From: Symbiodinium natans
Taxonomy: Eukaryota > Sar > Dinophyceae > Suessiales > Symbiodiniaceae
DNA: 64,000 nt
Direction of reading: 5' to 3'
NCBI GenBank assembly: GCA_905221605.1
Contig: CAJNDS010002454.1
Location: forward strand, 352,968-416,967
A program made the position numbers and the translations under genes. Shown here piece by piece: positions 43,144 through 53,110 of the stretch (position 1 is its first letter; every line of letters starts with the position of its first letter). A model generated the notes under the pieces. That model did not search any database. It was not told the origin of the DNA and saw only the letters and a list, made by a program, of their open reading frames with translations.

Positions 43144-43255
43144 AAGGTTAGTTTAGTATGGTTTCTTACCTCCTTTAGATTAAGGGCCCTTGGGTTGTTT
43201 CGCGTATAAAAGGGGCATAGGGCCCCCTTTTAAGGGACCATACTAAGCTACCCTT
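43144..43255. mobile_element. MITE-like foldback element
   Basis: 25-bp terminal inverted repeats with about 21 matches (left AAGGTTAGTTTAGTATGG..., right the reverse complement of AAGGGTAGCTTAGTATGG...) around a 62-bp core containing GGGCCC twice. Located in the intron between the two PX-like exons. Confidence 0.72.
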
Positions 43256-43357
43256 TGGTATCTCCGCAATGTTTACATCACGCCGGGGACAGCCCGGGCA
43301 TGGCCCTGCTGTAGCATGGGGTCCATATTTTGTGTTCAAGACCCCCAGGTACGATGA

Positions 43358-43501
43358 ACCCTAAACCCTAAACCCTAAACACCCTAAACACCCTAAACAC
43401 CCTAAACACCCAAAACACCCTAAACACCCTAAACACCCTAAACACCCTAAACACCCTAAACACCCTAAACACCCTACCCTAAACACCCTAAACCCTAAAC
43501 C
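43358..43501. repeat. 9-mer CCCTAAACA array
   Basis: CCCTAAA units pass into about a dozen units of a 9-bp CCCTAAACA derivative and back. It lies in the same putative PX intron. Confidence 0.95.
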
Positions 43502-43809
43502 CAGGGAAGGGTCTTTGAGGGGGGCCGGCTTGCCCTTTCCGAAATTCTCAAAGGCACTCCACGTTGGTTTCGGGTCTGGGGTTCAGGGACCGACACGCGT
43601 GAGGACCCAGGGCAAGCTGCTGGCACAGGGTTTCAGGTTTGGAGCCGAGGGATGAAAGCCCTGAACCCCATTCACCCCGCAGCCTCTGCCAGACTTTCGC
43701 AGGCAGAAACATAGAAGCCATTGCAGGCACCCCTAAACCTGAAACCCGAAACCTACACCCCTAAACCCTAAAGCCTAAACCCTAAACCCTGAACCGGAGC
43801 TCTTCCAAG

Positions 43810-43869
43810 GCACCCCGGCGCCTGGCGCACCTTCGCGCGGGCATGTACGATCCCGTCAAGGCAGACTTC
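43810..43869 (+). CDS. PX-like domain exon 2
   Basis: Acceptor ttccaAG. Reads APRRLAHLRAGMYDPVKADF. The pattern RRL-x-x-LR-x-x-x-x-DPVK is the continuation of the dinoflagellate PX-like module. A TGA at 43870-43872 would end the protein, but a GA donor (TTCT then GA) or a GC donor (after GTCAAG) fits the non-canonical donors known in dinoflagellates. Confidence 0.52.
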
Positions 43870-43872
43870 TGA

Positions 43873-44535
43873 GGGCTTTTGGGGAAGTCTAGGGTTTAGA
43901 CGTTTAGGGTTAGGGTTCGGTGGCATTGGGGCTTGTGCAGCTCAAGTGCGCTCTTTAATTTTCGCGGCCTCATATGCCAGTCATCGACGAACTATATCAA
44001 TCAGCCTGTGAGCCTGTGAAGGGATGGCACAGGTCCATGCAGCCTCGGTGGGTTCTATGGGCTTGCGGATCAGACCCTGACCCCCCTAGAACCCCGAAAG
44101 CCTCAACCCCTGATGGCGGGATGTTTAGGGTGCATTGACCAAGGCTTACACAGGAACTTTCCTTGGAGGTAGGCAGGTAGTTCCAAGCAGAGCAGAAAGC
44201 AGGATACCCCAATACCTGAATTCAGGTTATGCTGCAAGTTAGGTTTCCTTAGCTACCTTAAGCCCTACTCATACCCACCCATGCATCATGAACCTCAAGG
44301 GCTGAACCAGCCGGTCAGCATCGAAGCCCTCTGGAAAGTCCATCCGCCCTTCGCGGGGTTCCTTTGGGGTTCGGGCTCTTTGGGCTCTTTGGGCTGCCAG
44401 ACCCATGGCAGGAGCTGCTTGGTGAAGAGGATTATGCCTCGGCCTCAGAGCAGAAATCTACAGAACACAGCCATGTTTCAGGCCATGAGCCCATGAAGGC
44501 CTTGAATCCTGGATGCATGTCACAGACGTTGGACG
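43873..44535. other. spacer before the CCCH array
   Basis: TTTAGGG-type units near 43890-43915. A weak exon candidate lies at about 44400-44505 (PWQELLGEEDYASASEQKST). No recognised gene. Confidence 0.4.
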
Positions 44536-46287
44536 TGGCTCGCCGCAGCCGATCGGGAAGCAAGAGCGGTAGCTGCTCGGAACTCGCCCTACTAGGCCCC
44601 TTCACGTTGGACGGATGGCAGCCATGCAGATCCTCGGCCTTTCTCAAGAACCGTGTGAGACTGAAATCATATGAGGCATGGGGCCCAACTTATGCCATCG
44701 TTAGATAGCAGGAGTACTTCAAGTCCCGCGTTTGAAGATGTTTGAAGTCCATGGCAAAAAGCAGGTCCTAAGACTTCCCTTGTCCCTCGGATCCGAATAA
44801 CCCCTAACCGTCCTAACCCTAAACCCTGTGCAAACCCAAACCCCGAAAAAACCCTGAAAACTGAACCGCGCAAGGACAGAGGAGGTGATGCTGTTCAGCC
44901 TTGTGGAGAAGAAGACCTTTCTGGAATACGTCCCCAGCAAGGCCGAGACGTTGACACGCTCCTCTAGCCTGCCATTGTTGCCGAGCACATGGTCGAGCAC
45001 GAGCGAGCACCTTCAGGAAGAGCCAGATGAGCTCACCAACAAAGTCCCGAAGCTTTTCCTGATGTCTGTGCGTCAGCACAGCATCGAGTGCATCTAGGTC
45101 TTATTATGGTGTTCGTATATTCGCTATGTCCGCTGTTCGAGAGCTTCTCGCTTGACTTGTGGGAAACAAGGTTTCTAGTTTGCTTATTTGACGCCCTTGA
45201 CCCAGGTACAGAATCCGACTTGGCCTCTCCAGGCGCAGCATCCATGCGGGGGTCTTGTACAGCCTGGCAATTGGCATCCACGCGCGGCGGCAGTGACAGA
45301 AGCCTCCTGACATCCTTCATCGACTCCACCCACGGAGGAAGCTCATGGATGCTGGAGGATGGTGCGCACGATGTTGCCAAGTGGACGGGCCCAGTCCCGA
45401 CCACACCTCATTCACCACAGTCCGCCATCAGTGGCTCAGGCTCAAGCACCACCACGGGAAGTGTCCAGCAACCTTCCGAGTCGGCCGGGTCCCATCTGCA
45501 CGAGGCGAAGCTTTGTCGACCTTGTGCTTGGTACTGGCGACCGGGCGGTTGCACCAGGGGTGCAGACTGCCTCCACTGTCATCTCTGTGCAGATGGAGAG
45601 CTGCAGAAGAGGAGGTTTGAGAATCGCAAGCTGGCCAAGCTGCGCAAGAAGCAGAAGAAGGAGGCTCATTAGATTCCGGAGCGGGCCGTTTCATCCGTAT
45701 AGCATCCGTATATGCTGCGCCTGAGACTAGGCATTGTATAGGCCTCTACTTCAGTGACAGGGGCATGCGGGGTGCACAGGAGCAACTCCCAAACTCTACG
45801 AACATCTGTTTAGTGAGTTGAGAGTGGGCTTCTTGCCAACTGCTGAGCATGACCGTGTACAGGCCTGCCGCAGCTAGTTTTTAAATCCTACAAAGGTGCC
45901 TTGCTGCTGTACAGGCTTCCTCGGGTCTGACCACTTCACCTACGATGGAGGGTCTGGGACCCCCTTCTGCCTCAAAAAGGCGGGAGCGCCCGAAAGCCCA
46001 ATGGGGCCATTGCAATGAGGTTTACCGCCTTTGGCTCACGGAGCCACATAGGCAAGGATGGAGAAAAACTCATTCGGTCCCACCTCATCTTGGCTGGTCT
46101 CAGGGTCGTCCACTGCTCAGCGCGCCACTTCTGAATGAGTTGTTGTGGAGCTTCAGCAGGGGAGAGTATAAACATGTTCCCACACCCTCACATCCGGGTC
46201 TCGAACGACGTCTCGCTCGCATGGCATCCACGCCATGTCCACATGGGTCCGCAGGCCTTGAACCGATCTAGAACCCTCAATCCCAAT
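44536..46287. repeat. tandem unit 1 (1752 bp)
   Basis: First of four direct repeats that begin at tggctcgccgcagccgatcg. It carries CCCH gene copy 1 and lacks a 154-bp segment present in units 2 and 3 and, with small changes, in unit 4. Confidence 0.95.
44888..45672 (+). CDS. CCCH zinc-finger protein, array copy 1
   Basis: Two coding stretches. 44888-45097 (ATG) reads MLFSLVEKKTFLEYVPSKAE then TLTRSSSLPLLP, which resembles the N-terminus of dinoflagellate CCCH proteins. The second stretch, open from 45088 and with its first ATG at 45106, ends at TAG 45670-45672. It has a Ser/Thr-rich linker, one zinc finger C-x8-C-x5-C-x3-H (CAWYWRPGGCTRGADC then LHCH, about 45522-45583) and a basic Lys/Arg tail (RKLAKLRKKQKKEAH). 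Single CCCH fingers with a basic tail suggest an RNA-binding protein. The two stretches are in different frames, so a small intron joins them; a phase-1 donor near 45070 (GT in tgcgtcag) with an acceptor near 45205-45235 is compatible. Telomere-like sequence lies just upstream. Confidence 0.72.
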
Positions 46288-46639
46288 TGGCTCGCCGCAG
46301 CCGATCGGGAAGCAAGAGCGGTAGCTGCTCGGAACTCGCCCTACTAGGCCCCTTCACGTTGGACGGATGGCAGCCATGCAGATCCTCGGCCTTTCTCAAG
46401 AACCGTGTGAGACTGAAATCATATGAGGCATGGGGCCCAACTTATGCCATCGTTAGATAGCAGGAGTACTTCAAGTCCCGCGTTTGAAGATGTTTGAAGT
46501 CCATGGCAAAAAGCAGGTCCTAAGACTTCCCTTGTCCCTCGGATCCGAATAACCCCTAACCGTCCTAACCCTAAACCCCGTGCAAACCCAAGCCCCGAAA
46601 AAACCCTGAAAACTGAACCGCGCAAGGACAGAGGAGGTG
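45673..46639. other. spacer between CCCH copies 1 and 2
   Basis: Non-coding spacer repeated in all units. Open frames in it (45945-46271) are shared by the copies but carry no domain. It includes the CCCTAAA-like cluster at about 46550-46580 that precedes each gene. Confidence 0.6.
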
Positions 46640-47424
46640 ATGCTGTTCAGCCTTGTGGAGAAGAAGACCTTTCTGGAATACGTCCCCAGCAAGGCCGAGA
46701 CGTTGACACGCTCCTCTAGCCTGCCATTGTTGCCGAGCACATGGTCGAGCACGAGCGAGCACCTTCAGGAAGAGCCAGATGAGCTCACCAACAAAGTCCC
46801 GAAGCTTTTCCTGATGTCTGTGCGTCAGCACAGCATCGAGTGCATCTAGGTCTTATTATGGTGTTCGTATATTCGCTATGTCCGCTGTTCGAGAGCTTCT
46901 CGCTTGACTTGTGGGAAACAAGGTTTCTAGTTTGCTTATTTGACGCCCTTGACCCAGGTACAGAATCCGACTTGGCCTCTCCAGGCGCAGCATCCATGCG
47001 GGGGTCTTGTACAGCCTGGCAATTGGCATCCACGCGCGGCGGCAGTGACAGAAGCCTCCTGACATCCTTCATCGACTCCACCCACGGAGGAAGCTCATGG
47101 ATGCTGGAGGATGGTGCGCACGATGTTGCCAAGTGGACGGGCCCAGTCCCGACCACACCTCATTCACCACAGTCCGCCATCAGTGGCTCAGGCTCAAGCA
47201 CCACCACGGGAAGTGTCCAGCAACCTTCCGAGTCGGCCGGGTCCCATCTGCACGAGGCGAAGCTTTGTCGACCTTGTGCTTGGTACTGGCGACCGGGCGG
47301 TTGCACCAGGGGTGCAGACTGCCTCCACTGTCATCTCTGTGCAGATGGAGAGCTGCAGAAGAGGAGGTTTGAGAATCGCAAGCTGGCCAAGCTGCGCAAG
47401 AAGCAGAAGAAGGAGGCTCATTAG
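46640..47424 (+). CDS. CCCH zinc-finger protein, array copy 2
   Basis: Both coding stretches (46640-46849 and 46840-47424) translate identically to copy 1, including the C-x8-C-x5-C-x3-H finger and the basic tail. In-frame ATG of the second stretch at 46858. The identity of two full-length copies points to recent duplication or gene conversion. Confidence 0.72.
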
Positions 47425-47430
47425 ATTCCG

Positions 47431-47584
47431 GAGCGTGCGCCGTGGCCCAACGTCAAGCGCCCACAGAGACCCTGTGACAATCCCCAAAGCTGTGAAGCTT
47501 CAATCTCAAGCCTTTCCCTTGCAGCACCTGTGCGTTGCCATGAAGCCTGTTCCCCCCCCCCCCCGCATGGGGCAGAGACCCCAT
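47431..47584. other. 154-bp segment bounded by GAGCG, absent from unit 1
   Basis: Starts and is followed by the same pentamer GAGCG; in unit 1 a single GAGCG (45679-45683) marks the point. It contains a C13 run (C14 in unit 3, about C10 in unit 4). Either a microhomology deletion in unit 1 or an insertion with 5-bp target duplication in the others; its presence in the diverged unit 4 favours deletion in unit 1. Confidence 0.85.
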
Positions 47585-48192
47585 GAGCGGGCCGTTTCAT
47601 CCGTATAGCATCCGTATATGCTGCGCCTGAGACTAGGCATTGTATAGGCCTCTACTTCAGTGACAGGGGCATGCGGGGTGCACAGGAGCAACTCCCAAAC
47701 TCTACGAACATCTGTTTAGTGAGTTGAGAGTGGGCTTCTTGCCAACTGCTGAGCATGACCGTGTACAGGCCTGCCGCAGCTAGTTTTTAAATCCTACAAA
47801 GGTGCCTTGCTGCTGTACAGGCGTCCTCGGGTCTGACCACTTCACCTACGATGGAGGGTCTGGGACCCCCTTCTGCCTCAAAAAGGCGGGAGCGCCCGAA
47901 AGCCCAATGGGGCCATTGCAATGAGGTTTACCGCCTTTGGCTCACGGAGCCACATAGGCAAGGATGGAGAAAAACTCATTCGGTCCCACCTCATCTTGGC
48001 TGGTCTCAGGGTCGTCCACTGCTCAGCGCGCCACTTCTGAATGAGTTGTTGTGGAGCTTCAGCAGGGGAGAGTATAAACATGTTCCCACACCCTCACATC
48101 CGGGTCTCGAACGACGTCTCGCTCGCATGGCATCCACGCCATGTCCACATGGGTCCGCAGGCCTTGAACCGCCTAGAACCCTCAATCCCAAT

Positions 48193-50099
48193 TGGCTCGC
48201 CGCAGCCGATCGGGAAGCAAGAGCGGTAGCTGCTCGGAACTCGCCCTACTAGGCCCCTTCACGTTGGACGGATGGCAGCCATGCAGATCCTCGGCCTTTC
48301 TCAAGAACCGTGTGAGACTGAAATCATATGAGGCATGGGGCCCAACTTATGCCATCGTTAGATAGCAGGAGTACTTCAAGTCCCGCGTTTGAAGATGTTT
48401 GAAGTCCATGGCAAAAAGCAGGTCCTAAGACTTCCCTTGTCCCTCGGATCCGAATAACCCCTAACCGTCCTAACCCTAAACCCCGTGCAAACCCAAACCC
48501 CGAAAAAACCCTGAAAACTGAACCGCGCAAGGACAGAGGAGGTGATGCTGTTCAGCCTTGTGGAGAAGAAGACCTTTCTGGAATACGTCCCCAGCAAGGC
48601 CGAGACGTTGACACGCTCCTCTAGCCTGCCATTGTTGCCGAGCACATGGTCGAGCACGAGCGAGCACCTTCAGGAAGAGCCAGATGAGCTCACCAACAAA
48701 GTCCCGAAGCTTTTCCTGATGTCTGTGCGTCAGCACAGCATCGAGTGCATCTAGGTCTTATTATGGTGTTCGTATATTCGCTATGTCCGCTGTTTGAACG
48801 AGAGCTTCTCGCTTGACTTGTGGGAAACAAGGTTTCTAGTTTGCTTATTTGACGCCCTTGACCCAGGTACAGAATCCGACTTGGCCTCTCCAGGCGCAGC
48901 ATCCATGCGGGGGTCTTGTACAGCCTGGCAATTGGCATCCACGCGCGGCGGCAGTGACAGAAGCCTCCTGACATCCTTCATCGACTCCACCCACGGAGGA
49001 AGCTCATGGATGCTGGAGGATGGTGCGCACGATGTTGCCAAGTGGACGGGCCCAGTCCCGACCACACCTCATTCACCACAGTCCGCCATCAGTGGCTCAG
49101 GCTCAAGCACCACCACGGGAAGTGTCCAGCAACCTTCCGAGTCGGCCGGGTCCCATCTGCACGAGGCGAAGCTTTGTCGACCTTGTGCTTGGTACTGGCG
49201 ACCGGGCGGTTGCACCAGGGGTGCAGACTGCCTCCACTGTCATCTCTGTGCAGATGGAGTGCAGAAGAGGAGGTTTGAGAATCGCAAGCTGGCCAAGCTG
49301 CGCAAGAAGCAGAAGAAGGAGGCTCATTAGATTCCGGAGCGTGCGCCGTGGCCCAACGTCAAGCGCCCACAGAGACCCTGTGACAATCCCCAAAGCTGTG
49401 AAGCTTCAATCTCAAGCCTTTCCCTTGCAGCACCTGTGCGTTGCCATGAAGCCTGTTCCCCCCCCCCCCCCGCATGGGGCAGAGACCCCATGAGCGGGCC
49501 GTTTCATCCGTATAGCATCCGTATATGCTGCGCCTGAGACTAGGCATTGTATAGGCCTCTACTTCAGTGACAGGGGCATGCGGGGTGCACAGGAGCAACT
49601 CCCAAACTCTACGAACATCTGTTTAGTGAGTTGAGAGTGGGCTTCTTGCCAACTGCTGAGCATGACCGTGTACAGGCCTGCCGCAGCTAGTTTTTAAATC
49701 CTACAAAGGTGCCTTGCTGCTGTACAGGCGTCCTCGGGTCTGACCACTTCACCTACGATGGAGGGTCTGGGACCCCCTTCTGCCTCAAAAAGGCGGGAGC
49801 GCCCGAAAGCCCAATGGGGCCATTGCAATGAGGTTTACCGCCTTTGGCTCACGGAGCCACATAGGCAAGGATGGAGAAAAACTCATTCGGTCCCACCTCA
49901 TCTTGGCTGGTCTCAGGGTCGTCCACTGCTCAGCGCGCCACTTCTGAATGAGTTGTTGTGGAGCTTCAGCAGGGGAGAGTATAAACATGTTCCCACACCC
50001 TCACATCCGGGTCTCGAACGACGTCTCGCTCGCATGGCATCCACGCCATGTCCACATGGGTCCGCAGGCCTTGAACCGCCTAGAACCCTCAATCCCAAT
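48193..50099. repeat. tandem unit 3 (1907 bp)
   Basis: Near-identical to unit 2, with a 4-bp insertion near 48796 and a 3-bp deletion near 49258. Confidence 0.95.
48545..49330 (+). CDS. CCCH zinc-finger protein, array copy 3
   Basis: First stretch 48545-48754 as in copy 1. The second stretch is open to TAG at 49330, but a 4-bp insertion (tgtttgaacgag instead of tgttcgag) removes the upstream in-frame ATG, so the open frame begins at about 48794 with no ATG. An in-frame 3-bp deletion changes ADGELQKR to ADGVQKR just after the finger. Zinc ligands are intact. The tolerated +4 change is best explained if that part is intron. Confidence 0.68.
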
Positions 50100-51960
50100 T
50101 GGCTCGCCGCAGCCGATCGGGAAGCAAGAGCGGTAGCTGCTCGGAACTCGCCCTACTAGGCCCCTTCACGTTGGACGGATGGCAGCCATGCAGATCCTCG
50201 GCCTTTCTCAAGAACCGTGTGAGACTGAAATCATATGAGGCATGGGGCCCAACTTATGCCATCGTTAGATAGCAGGAGTACTTCAAGTCCCGCGTTTGAA
50301 GATGTTTGAAGTCCATGGCAAAAAGCAGGTCCTAAGACTTCCCTTGTCCCTCGGATCCGAATAACCCCTAACCGTCCTAACCCTAAACCCCGTGCAAACC
50401 CAAACCCCGAAAAAACCCTGAAAACTGAACCGCGCAAGGACAGAGGAGGTGATGCTGTTCAGCCTTGTGGAGAAGAAGACCTTTCTGGAATACGTCCCCA
50501 GCAAGGCCGAGACGTTGACACGCTCCTCTAGCCTGCCATTGTTGCCGAGCACATGGTCGAGCACGAGCGAGCACCTTCAGGAAGAGCCAGATGAGCTCAC
50601 CAACAAAGTCCCGAAGCTTTTCCTGATGTCTGTGCGTCAGCACAGCATCGAGTGCATCTAGGTCTTATTATGGTGTTCGTATATTCGCTATGTCCGCTGT
50701 TTGAACGAGAGCTTCTCGCTTGACTTGTGGGAAACAAGGTTTCTAGTTTGCTTATTTGACGCCCTTGACCCAGGTACAGAATCCGACTTGGCCTCTCCAG
50801 GCGCAGCATCCATGCGGGGGTCTTGTACAGCCTGGCAATTGGCATCCACGCGCGGCGGCAGTGACAGAAGCCTCCTGACATCCTTCATCGACTCCACCCA
50901 CGGAGGAAGCTCATGGATGCTGGAGGATGGTGCGCACGATGTTGCCAAGTGGACGGGCCCAGTCCCGACCACACCTCATTCACCACAGTCCGCCATCAGT
51001 GGCTCAGGCTCAAGCACCACCACGGGAAGTGTCCAGCAACCTTCCGAGTCGGCCGGGTCCCATCTGCACGAGGCGAAGCTTTGTCGACCTTGTGCTTGGT
51101 ACTGGCGACCGGGCGGTTGCACCAGGGGTGCAGACTGCCTCCACTGTCATCTCTGTGCAGATGGAGAGCTGCAGAAGAGGAGGTTTGAGAATCGCAAGCT
51201 GGCCAAGCTGCGCAAGAAGCAGAAGAAGGAGGCTCATTAGATTCCGGAGCGTGCGCCGTGGCCCAACGTCAAGCGCCCACAGAGACCCTGTGACAACAGC
51301 GTCAATCTCAAGCCTTTCCCTTGCAGCACCTGTGCGTTGCCATGAAGCCTGTTTCCCCCCCCCCGCATGGGGCAGAGACCCCATGAGCGGGCCGTTTCTT
51401 CCGTATAGGCTGCGCCTGAGACTAGGCTTTGTATAGGCCTCTACTTCAGTGACAGGGGCATGCGGGGTGCACAGGAGCAACTCCCAAACTCTACGAACAT
51501 CTGTTTAGTGAGTTGAGAGTGGGCTTCTTGCCAACTGCTGAGCATGACCGTGTACAGGCCTGTGGCAGCTAGTTTTTAACATCCTGCGAAGGTGCCGTGC
51601 TGCTGTACAGGCTTCCTAGGGCGGGGTCTGTTCACTTCACCTACGATGGAGGGTCTGGGACCTCCTTCTGTCTCAGAGGCAGGAGCGCCCGAAAAGCCCA
51701 ATGAGGTTTTATCCGCCTTTGGCTCCCGGAGCCACATAGGCAGCATTGGCAGGAATGGCGATGTGACATCTAGAAAAGGACATGTCCGGCCTTTGCGTGG
51801 ATGGGAGCGCCCACTCAATGTTCCTCTGCCCTCCCCTTCACCTCGGCCGCCTACCGGGCTAGTCTTGAGCTCACCCTACAGGGTTCGAGCGAAGGGAGGG
51901 TGTAAACAGATTCCCATGTTCCATCCGTCACATCCTCCGAACCACAGAACATGCGATCTC
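50100..51960. repeat. tandem unit 4 with diverged 3' end
   Basis: Nearly identical to unit 3 as far as about 51290, then increasingly diverged (substitutions and indels) to about 51960. Units 1-3 share a homogenised spacer while the outer flank here does not, so this end probably represents the ancestral flank. Confidence 0.85.
50452..51240 (+). CDS. CCCH zinc-finger protein, array copy 4
   Basis: Same architecture as copy 1. It shares the 4-bp insertion with copy 3 (open frame of the second stretch from about 50701) but keeps ADGELQKR as in copies 1 and 2. Finger and basic tail are intact. The 3' flank differs from the other copies. Confidence 0.7.
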
Positions 51961-52360
51961 TTGCTTGCCTGACATCTAATGATGTCCAACCGTTCTGAGT
52001 CCGACGATCTGCGTATCTACCAGTAGTATGCGGTGCGAATCGTATACACTACGAAGTTGCAGTGAGGGACAGTCATTGACGCGCTAGCAAAGGCTTCGCT
52101 GCCAGTTCTCACGACCTAAGTACTTCCAAATATGTCCAGATTGCCAACTCTCAGACTGAACATTGCAGAAATACCGCCTCTGCCAGTGGTTTCGGCCTGC
52201 AGCCTCAGAAACATTGCAGAATGTACTCAAAACCCAGCACCCTACCTACCGCCACTCCTCAAAACCCTGAAAGCCCCTAAACAACCCGAAAACCCTAAAT
52301 GCCCCGAACAATATTCAACACTTAAAATGCCCTTAAAAGAAATGCGCAACTTCTGCCCAG
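51961..52360. other. spacer after the CCCH array
   Basis: Unique sequence with a CCCTAAA-like stretch at about 52225-52330; no gene supported. Confidence 0.5.
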
Positions 52361-52437
52361 GCACTTCGCTTCGCGTCCGCGCCCTTCGCCCGCCGCTTCG
52401 GGCCTACCGGGACGACCGCCAGGTTGAAGGCCAAATG
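52361..52437 (+). CDS. PX-like domain exon 3
   Basis: Acceptor cttctgcccAG, donor GT (gtgcaagg) at 52438. Reads ALRFASAPFARRFGPTGTT then ARLKAK, with a split Trp codon at the donor. The F-x-x-APFAR...G-TTARL-x-x-W signature is characteristic of dinoflagellate PX-like domains and lies C-terminal to the segments found at 43019 and 43810. Another frame is also open (ending at 52452) but lacks this motif. Confidence 0.5.
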
Positions 52438-52799
52438 GTGCAAGGGCTGTAGGATTTAGCACTTTGTGGCCTCTAGGGTTTGGGGCGTCTGAATCAAGGA
52501 TAGGTGGAAGTGTCTCTGGGTTGAGGGTTTACGGGCTCAGAGAGATTAGCACTCGCTTAGGGTCTTGTGGTTTGGCAGCAGAGTGTAGAGTTTGGGGGCC
52601 GTGGGCTTTTGCGTTTTGGGGTTGCAGGGTTGGGGTGAAATTTTTCGGGGGTTGGCAGAAGTTTGTGCAGTCTGACGGGTTGTTGGAGAGTTTAAAGCGT
52701 GCAAGGCCCAGGTCGGGGCTTTCGCGTTTGGGTTCGGGTTCAGGGCTTTCGGCCTCTAGGGCTTCGGGTTTTGGGCTTCGCTTAGCTTTAGGATGAACC

Positions 52800-53110
52800 C
52801 TCCACAGGAAAGTGTTTTTTTAAATCTATACATGTATGTATATATGTATATATATATATATTTCGATTAAAATGGTTGTTGGAAGTTGTTAATGTTTGAA
52901 AAAGGCAGTGTTCAGATGGAAAGGTGGTATGCAAAGAATTAGGAAGCCTTTAGATGCTGTTGGACACAGTGCTTATGCAATTTCAACACCAGAAGGTGTA
53001 TTTGACAAGAGAGATGATGACTTTAAGTTTACGAAGTGGATCAATACCCATGGAAGCATGAAATAAAAGGGTTTTCTCTGAATCTGATAATAGTAGCGAT
53101 TTATTTCAAA
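52800..53110. other. AT-rich island
   Basis: A (TA)n/(TATG)n tract at about 52830-52862 leads into roughly 250 bp of much higher A+T than the surrounding DNA, containing the small ORF described separately. It ends abruptly in ordinary sequence at about 53110. Confidence 0.8.
52893..53066 (+). CDS. small ORF of unknown origin in AT-rich island
   Basis: Open from a TAA at 52890-52892 to TAA at 53064-53066, 57 codons, first ATG at 52929. Reads MQRIRKPLDAVGHSAYAIST then PEGVFDKRDDDFKFTKWINT. Codons are strongly A/T-ended (TTT, TTA, GAT, AAG, AGA), unlike other coding segments here. An AATAAA-like string overlaps the stop. I do not recognise the protein. It could be an exon, or a fragment of transferred or organellar DNA. 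Confidence 0.4.
   Translation, partial: CLKKAVFRWKGGMQRIRKPLDAVGHSAYAISTPEGVFDKRDDDFKFTKWINTHGSMK

Larger units (their letters stand above)
46288..48192. repeat. tandem unit 2 (1905 bp)
   Basis: Near-identical to unit 1 except for the additional 154 bp (47431-47584) bounded by GAGCG, plus single-base changes. Confidence 0.95.

Noticed and set aside
44667-45079. Minus-strand ORFs recurring in each CCCH unit (FRVFSGFGFAQGLGLG and others)
   Set aside because: They recur only because the unit is repeated, overlap the CCCH coding stretches and contain translated telomere-like sequence.
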